Below, one piece after another: positions 6,608 to 8,779 of a stretch of 8,779 nucleotides of DNA. This DNA comes from Atribacteria bacterium SCGC AAA255-G05 (GTDB lineage: Bacteria; Atribacterota; Phoenicimicrobiia; Phoenicimicrobiales; Phoenicimicrobiaceae), in assembly GCA_000405605.1 (NCBI GenBank), contig ASPA01000009.1, positions 7,181-15,959 on the forward strand. Reading direction: 5' to 3'. The translations under genes were made by a program, and so were the position numbers. Position 1 is the first letter of the stretch, and each line of letters starts with the position of its first letter. The notes beneath the pieces were generated by a model that did no database searches, was not told where the DNA came from, and saw nothing but the letters and a program-made list of their open reading frames with translations.

Positions 6608-8085
6608 ATCTTCACCTCGTCACTTCTATATCCGGTCAAAAGAGAAGAATGCTCTCCTTTTAGAGTGATGTCCTGGGGATTTAAATGATATTTTTCCCTT
6701 AATAATTCAATGATTCTGGTTAAACAATATCCCCCCTGACATCTCCCCATCATGGCCCGACTCCGGTATTTGATGGAAATGAGATCCTTGACACCTAAGG
6801 GATTATCGATGGCTTCCAAGATCTCTTTTTTGGTCACTTTTTCACAGCGGCAGATAATTTCTCCATAATCAGGGTCTTTCTCGATTAAGGCTTTTTGGGT
6901 AGCTTTATCCTGTTCTTCAAATCGAAGGATTCCTTTTCTAAGAGGATTAAAGTTAGAATTAGGAGATAGTTTCTCTTTTTTATTAATAATTTCTACTACC
7001 CTTTTGGCAATTGGTTGGGCAGAAGCTAATCCCGGAGATTCGATACCGATTAAATTGATAAAATTATTAACTGAATTACTTTCTTCTATTACAAAATCCC
7101 AATATCCACCTTCAGAAGGGGGAGCTTGTTTGGCTCTGATACCAGAATAACTACGAATAATATCTCGAGATGAGATTAAAGGTAAGAATTTTTGAGTTTC
7201 CGTAGAAAGCAACTTCATTATTTGAGAAGTAGTAGAAAGATTATCCTTTTGTTTTATATATTCATTACTGGGACCTATTAAAATATTTTTATCAATGGTA
7301 GGAGTAAAATGAACTCCTAATCCACCTGTCCCTGCCTTTGGTACCGGATAGATTAAACGATTAATAATCCAGGAGGCATTTTTATCTAAAACATGATATT
7401 CACCCCGACAAGGATAAATTCGATATTTATCTTTTTCCACCATATGAGCTACTTTGTCGGAGTAGAGACCTGCACTATTAATTACGTAAGAAGAAGTAAA
7501 TTCACCCTTATTGGTATTGATTCTAAAATCAGAATTTTTTAACTTAACTATATTTTTTACCTTGGTATTTAAAAAGAAGGAAACTCCATTGCGAAGAGCA
7601 TTTTCTGCTAAAGCTATGGTTAATAGATAAGGAGAGGTGATGGCAGTTTCGGGAGAATAGAGAGCGGCTATTCCCTTAACATTAGGCTCTAATCTTTTTA
7701 ATTCAGCAGAATCAATAATTTGTAAGCCTTCTACTTTGTTCTTTTCTCCCTGGGCTTTTAATTTTTTTAATTCCCTGATCTCTTCTTTTTTTTGGGCGAC
7801 TACTACTTTCCCTATCTTCTTGTAAGGAACATCAAGTTCTTGACAAAGTTTGGCAAAAGATTGATTCCCTTCGACACAAAGTTGGGCTCTTAAAGTCCCT
7901 GATTTATAATTAAAACCAGCGTGAACTACTCCGCTGTTTCGGCAACTTATACCCCAACCGACATCATCTTCTTTTTCCAATACTGCAATACTAGTTTTAT
8001 ATTTGGATAGTTCCCGGGCAATAGCACAACCCACTACACCACCACCGATTATAACTACATCATAATGATTGTTTGTTATTTTCAC
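6601..8085 (-). CDS. GlpA/LhgO-like FAD-dependent dehydrogenase with C-terminal BFD [2Fe-2S] domain
   Basis: FAD-dependent dehydrogenase (494 aa) of the DAO fold, COG0579-like. The N-terminal FAD motif is GGGVVG (14-19) with E37 for the ribose, followed by RNSGVVHAGF (49-58), the region that carries the family's conserved histidine (H55). The DAO domain runs to about residue 370. A BFD-type domain follows with C412, C414, C449 and C454 (CxC, then CxxxxC), a [2Fe-2S] site. Family members oxidise glycerol-3-phosphate or L-2-hydroxyglutarate. The 2-oxoglutarate oxidoreductase and SucCD downstream make 2-hydroxyglutarate attractive here, but this is inference. The start is GTG (8085-8083), with AAGGG at 8100-8096 ten bases away. 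No in-frame ATG occurs before the FAD motif, so GTG is required. Confidence 0.87.
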   Translation of the reverse strand: MKITNNHYDVVIIGGGVVGCAIARELSKYKTSIAVLEKEDDVGWGISCRNSGVVHAGFNYKSGTLRAQLCVEGNQSFAKLCQELDVPYKKIGKVVVAQKKEEIRELKKLKAQGEKNKVEGLQIIDSAELKRLEPNVKGIAALYSPETAITSPYLLTIALAENALRNGVSFFLNTKVKNIVKLKNSDFRINTNKGEFTSSYVINSAGLYSDKVAHMVEKDKYRIYPCRGEYHVLDKNASWIINRLIYPVPKAGTGGLGVHFTPTIDKNILIGPSNEYIKQKDNLSTTSQIMKLLSTETQKFLPLISSRDIIRSYSGIRAKQAPPSEGGYWDFVIEESNSVNNFINLIGIESPGLASAQPIAKRVVEIINKKEKLSPNSNFNPLRKGILRFEEQDKATQKALIEKDPDYGEIICRCEKVTKKEILEAIDNPLGVKDLISIKYRSRAMMGRCQGGYCLTRIIELLREKYHLNPQDITLKGEHSSLLTGYRSDEVKIC

Positions 8086-8095
8086 TTTATTTTTT

Positions 8096-8100
8096 CCCTT
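8096..8100 (-). promoter_or_regulatory. Ribosome binding site supporting the GTG start at 8085
   Basis: AAGGG on the minus strand lies ten bases before GTG (8085-8083) within an A-rich stretch. This gene lacks an in-frame ATG before its FAD-binding motif, so this site fixes the start as GTG. It sits in the 50-base gap after the regulator gene, which otherwise holds only A/T-rich sequence and no hairpin terminator. Confidence 0.5.
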
Positions 8101-8135
8101 TAAAAAAAATACATAAATATTTACTGTGTCTTTAA

Positions 8136-8779
8136 TTATTTAGCACCAATATCATAGATAGTTATCGCCTCGAGGGAAGATCTTTTGGCTCTTTCTAAAT
8201 GTTGAAGTAGGGTTTTAAGTATGAGTTTTTCGTCGTTCTTTTGTAAAGCTTCAATAATAGCCAAATGTTCTCCTACTGAACCAGCGAAAGTAATCCTTTT
8301 GAGAGAAATATTCCTTAACCAATGGATCTGTTCTTGAAGGTTAGCTAATAAATCAATAAGCTTTTTATTGCCACAATTTTGACTGAGAAGATCATGAAAT
8401 TTTTTATCCAGGCTTAAATACTGGATACTATTTTCAGCATTGGTGGTTTTGTTTATAAATTTTTTAAATCCCTCTCCAACTTTTTCTACTTTCTCTATAG
8501 ATATATTCCCGATAGATTTTTTCACCGCTAATGATTCCAGGGTTTCTCTAATTTCAAAGATGTCTTCTATTGCTTGTGCAGTAATCTTAGAGACTGCTGC
8601 TCCTTTTCGAGGAATGATGGTGACAAATCCCTCTTTTTCCAACCTATTAAAAGTTTCTCTAATGGGAGCTCTACTTATATTCATTGCTTTTGATAATTCT
8701 TCTTCCGGTAAACGGGTACCCGGTTTTAAAGTGCCGATTATAATCTGAAATTTTATATTCTGGTAGACTTTATCTTTGA
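8136..8779 (-). CDS. GntR-family transcriptional regulator, FCD (FadR C-terminal) type; 5' end outside the window
   Basis: The frame is open to the right edge, so the protein is longer than any internal ATG would suggest. Translating upstream of the ATG at 8684 gives 31 more codons that form the first part of the winged helix (KDKVYQNIKFQ, then GTLKPGTRLPEEELSKA). So 8684 is not the true start, and 213 residues are visible. The recognition helix follows (NISRAPIRETFNRLEKEGF), then a wing (IIPRKGAAV). The C-terminal helical FCD domain has the metal-binding pattern: D-x3-H in LDKKFH, a histidine in EHLAII, and another 22 residues later in QHLERA. Such regulators usually bind carboxylates through the metal and repress neighbouring catabolic genes. 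It is co-directional with the operon, 50 bases upstream. The ligand is unknown. Confidence 0.88.
   Translation of the reverse strand, partial: KDKVYQNIKFQIIIGTLKPGTRLPEEELSKAMNISRAPIRETFNRLEKEGFVTIIPRKGAAVSKITAQAIEDIFEIRETLESLAVKKSIGNISIEKVEKVGEGFKKFINKTTNAENSIQYLSLDKKFHDLLSQNCGNKKLIDLLANLQEQIHWLRNISLKRITFAGSVGEHLAIIEALQKNDEKLILKTLLQHLERAKRSSLEAITIYDIGAK

Noticed and set aside
6601..8085. Naming this gene glpA (anaerobic glycerol-3-phosphate dehydrogenase)
   Set aside because: The fold and BFD domain fit, but no glpK, glpF or true glpC is present in the window and the context is 2-oxoglutarate/succinyl-CoA metabolism. A specific symbol would overstate the evidence.
8114..8123. 10-base palindrome TAAATATTTA in the gap between the regulator and the FAD dehydrogenase gene, considered as an operator
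   Set aside because: Purely A/T and short, with no flanking symmetry, so expected by chance in this composition. No second copy was noticed.
8136..8684. Regulator starting at the ATG at 8684
   Set aside because: The same frame continues upstream to the window edge and encodes the expected first half of the GntR winged helix, so this ATG is internal.
8440..8748. Plus-strand open frame antisense to the regulator, and similar frames at 2359-2556, 3495-3743, 4208-4507, 4613-4819 and 5724-5975, plus a minus-strand one at 2165-2371
   Set aside because: Each lies inside a confidently identified gene in another frame or strand, shows no family resemblance, and has a composition expected of an antisense shadow.
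1..8779. CRISPR arrays, tRNA or rRNA genes, insertion sequences, toxin-antitoxin or phage genes
   Set aside because: Nothing of these kinds was seen: coding is nearly continuous on one strand, the largest gap is 76 bases, and there are no repeated units or transposase-like frames.

Overview
The window is a single-strand block of a compact, AT-rich bacterial genome. Every supported gene reads on the minus strand, so transcription runs from high to low coordinates. The gene content is that of a strict anaerobe: a four-subunit ferredoxin-dependent 2-oxoacid oxidoreductase with its own 2[4Fe-4S] ferredoxin subunit, an oxygen-sensitive-looking flavin/iron-sulfur oxidoreductase trio, and no sign of a lipoate-type 2-oxoglutarate dehydrogenase. 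Composition and protein style would fit anaerobic Firmicutes, Atribacterota or Thermotogota-like lineages. The sequence alone does not let me choose between them.

Layout in transcription order. (1) 8779-8136: a GntR/FCD regulator whose 5' end lies outside the window. (2) 8085-5001: a three-gene flavin oxidoreductase module. It consists of a GlpA/LhgO-like FAD protein with a C-terminal BFD-type [2Fe-2S] domain (GTG start), an FAD/NAD(P) oxidoreductase, and a small four-cysteine DUF1667 protein. (3) 4956-2942: sucC-sucD, a succinyl-CoA synthetase-type ligase with several unusual active-site-proximal motifs. (4) 2886-170: korD-korA-korB-korC, a 2-oxoglutarate:ferredoxin oxidoreductase-type complex. 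(5) 93-1: the first 31 codons of another gene running off the left edge. Within each module the genes overlap or are 2 bases apart. Modules are separated by 44-76 bases, with no recognisable terminator between them.

Taken together, the genes make a coherent short pathway. A 2-hydroxyacid (best guess 2-hydroxyglutarate) is oxidised to 2-oxoglutarate by the flavin trio. KorABCD converts that to succinyl-CoA plus reduced ferredoxin, and SucCD converts succinyl-CoA to succinate with ATP (or GTP) formation. The FCD regulator, of a family that often senses small hydroxy- or dicarboxylates, would control it. The enzyme families are clear. The substrate of the flavin trio and the exact acid used by this divergent SucCD are inference. 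The usual annotation for the trio, anaerobic glycerol-3-phosphate dehydrogenase, remains possible, but no glycerol kinase or facilitator is visible here.
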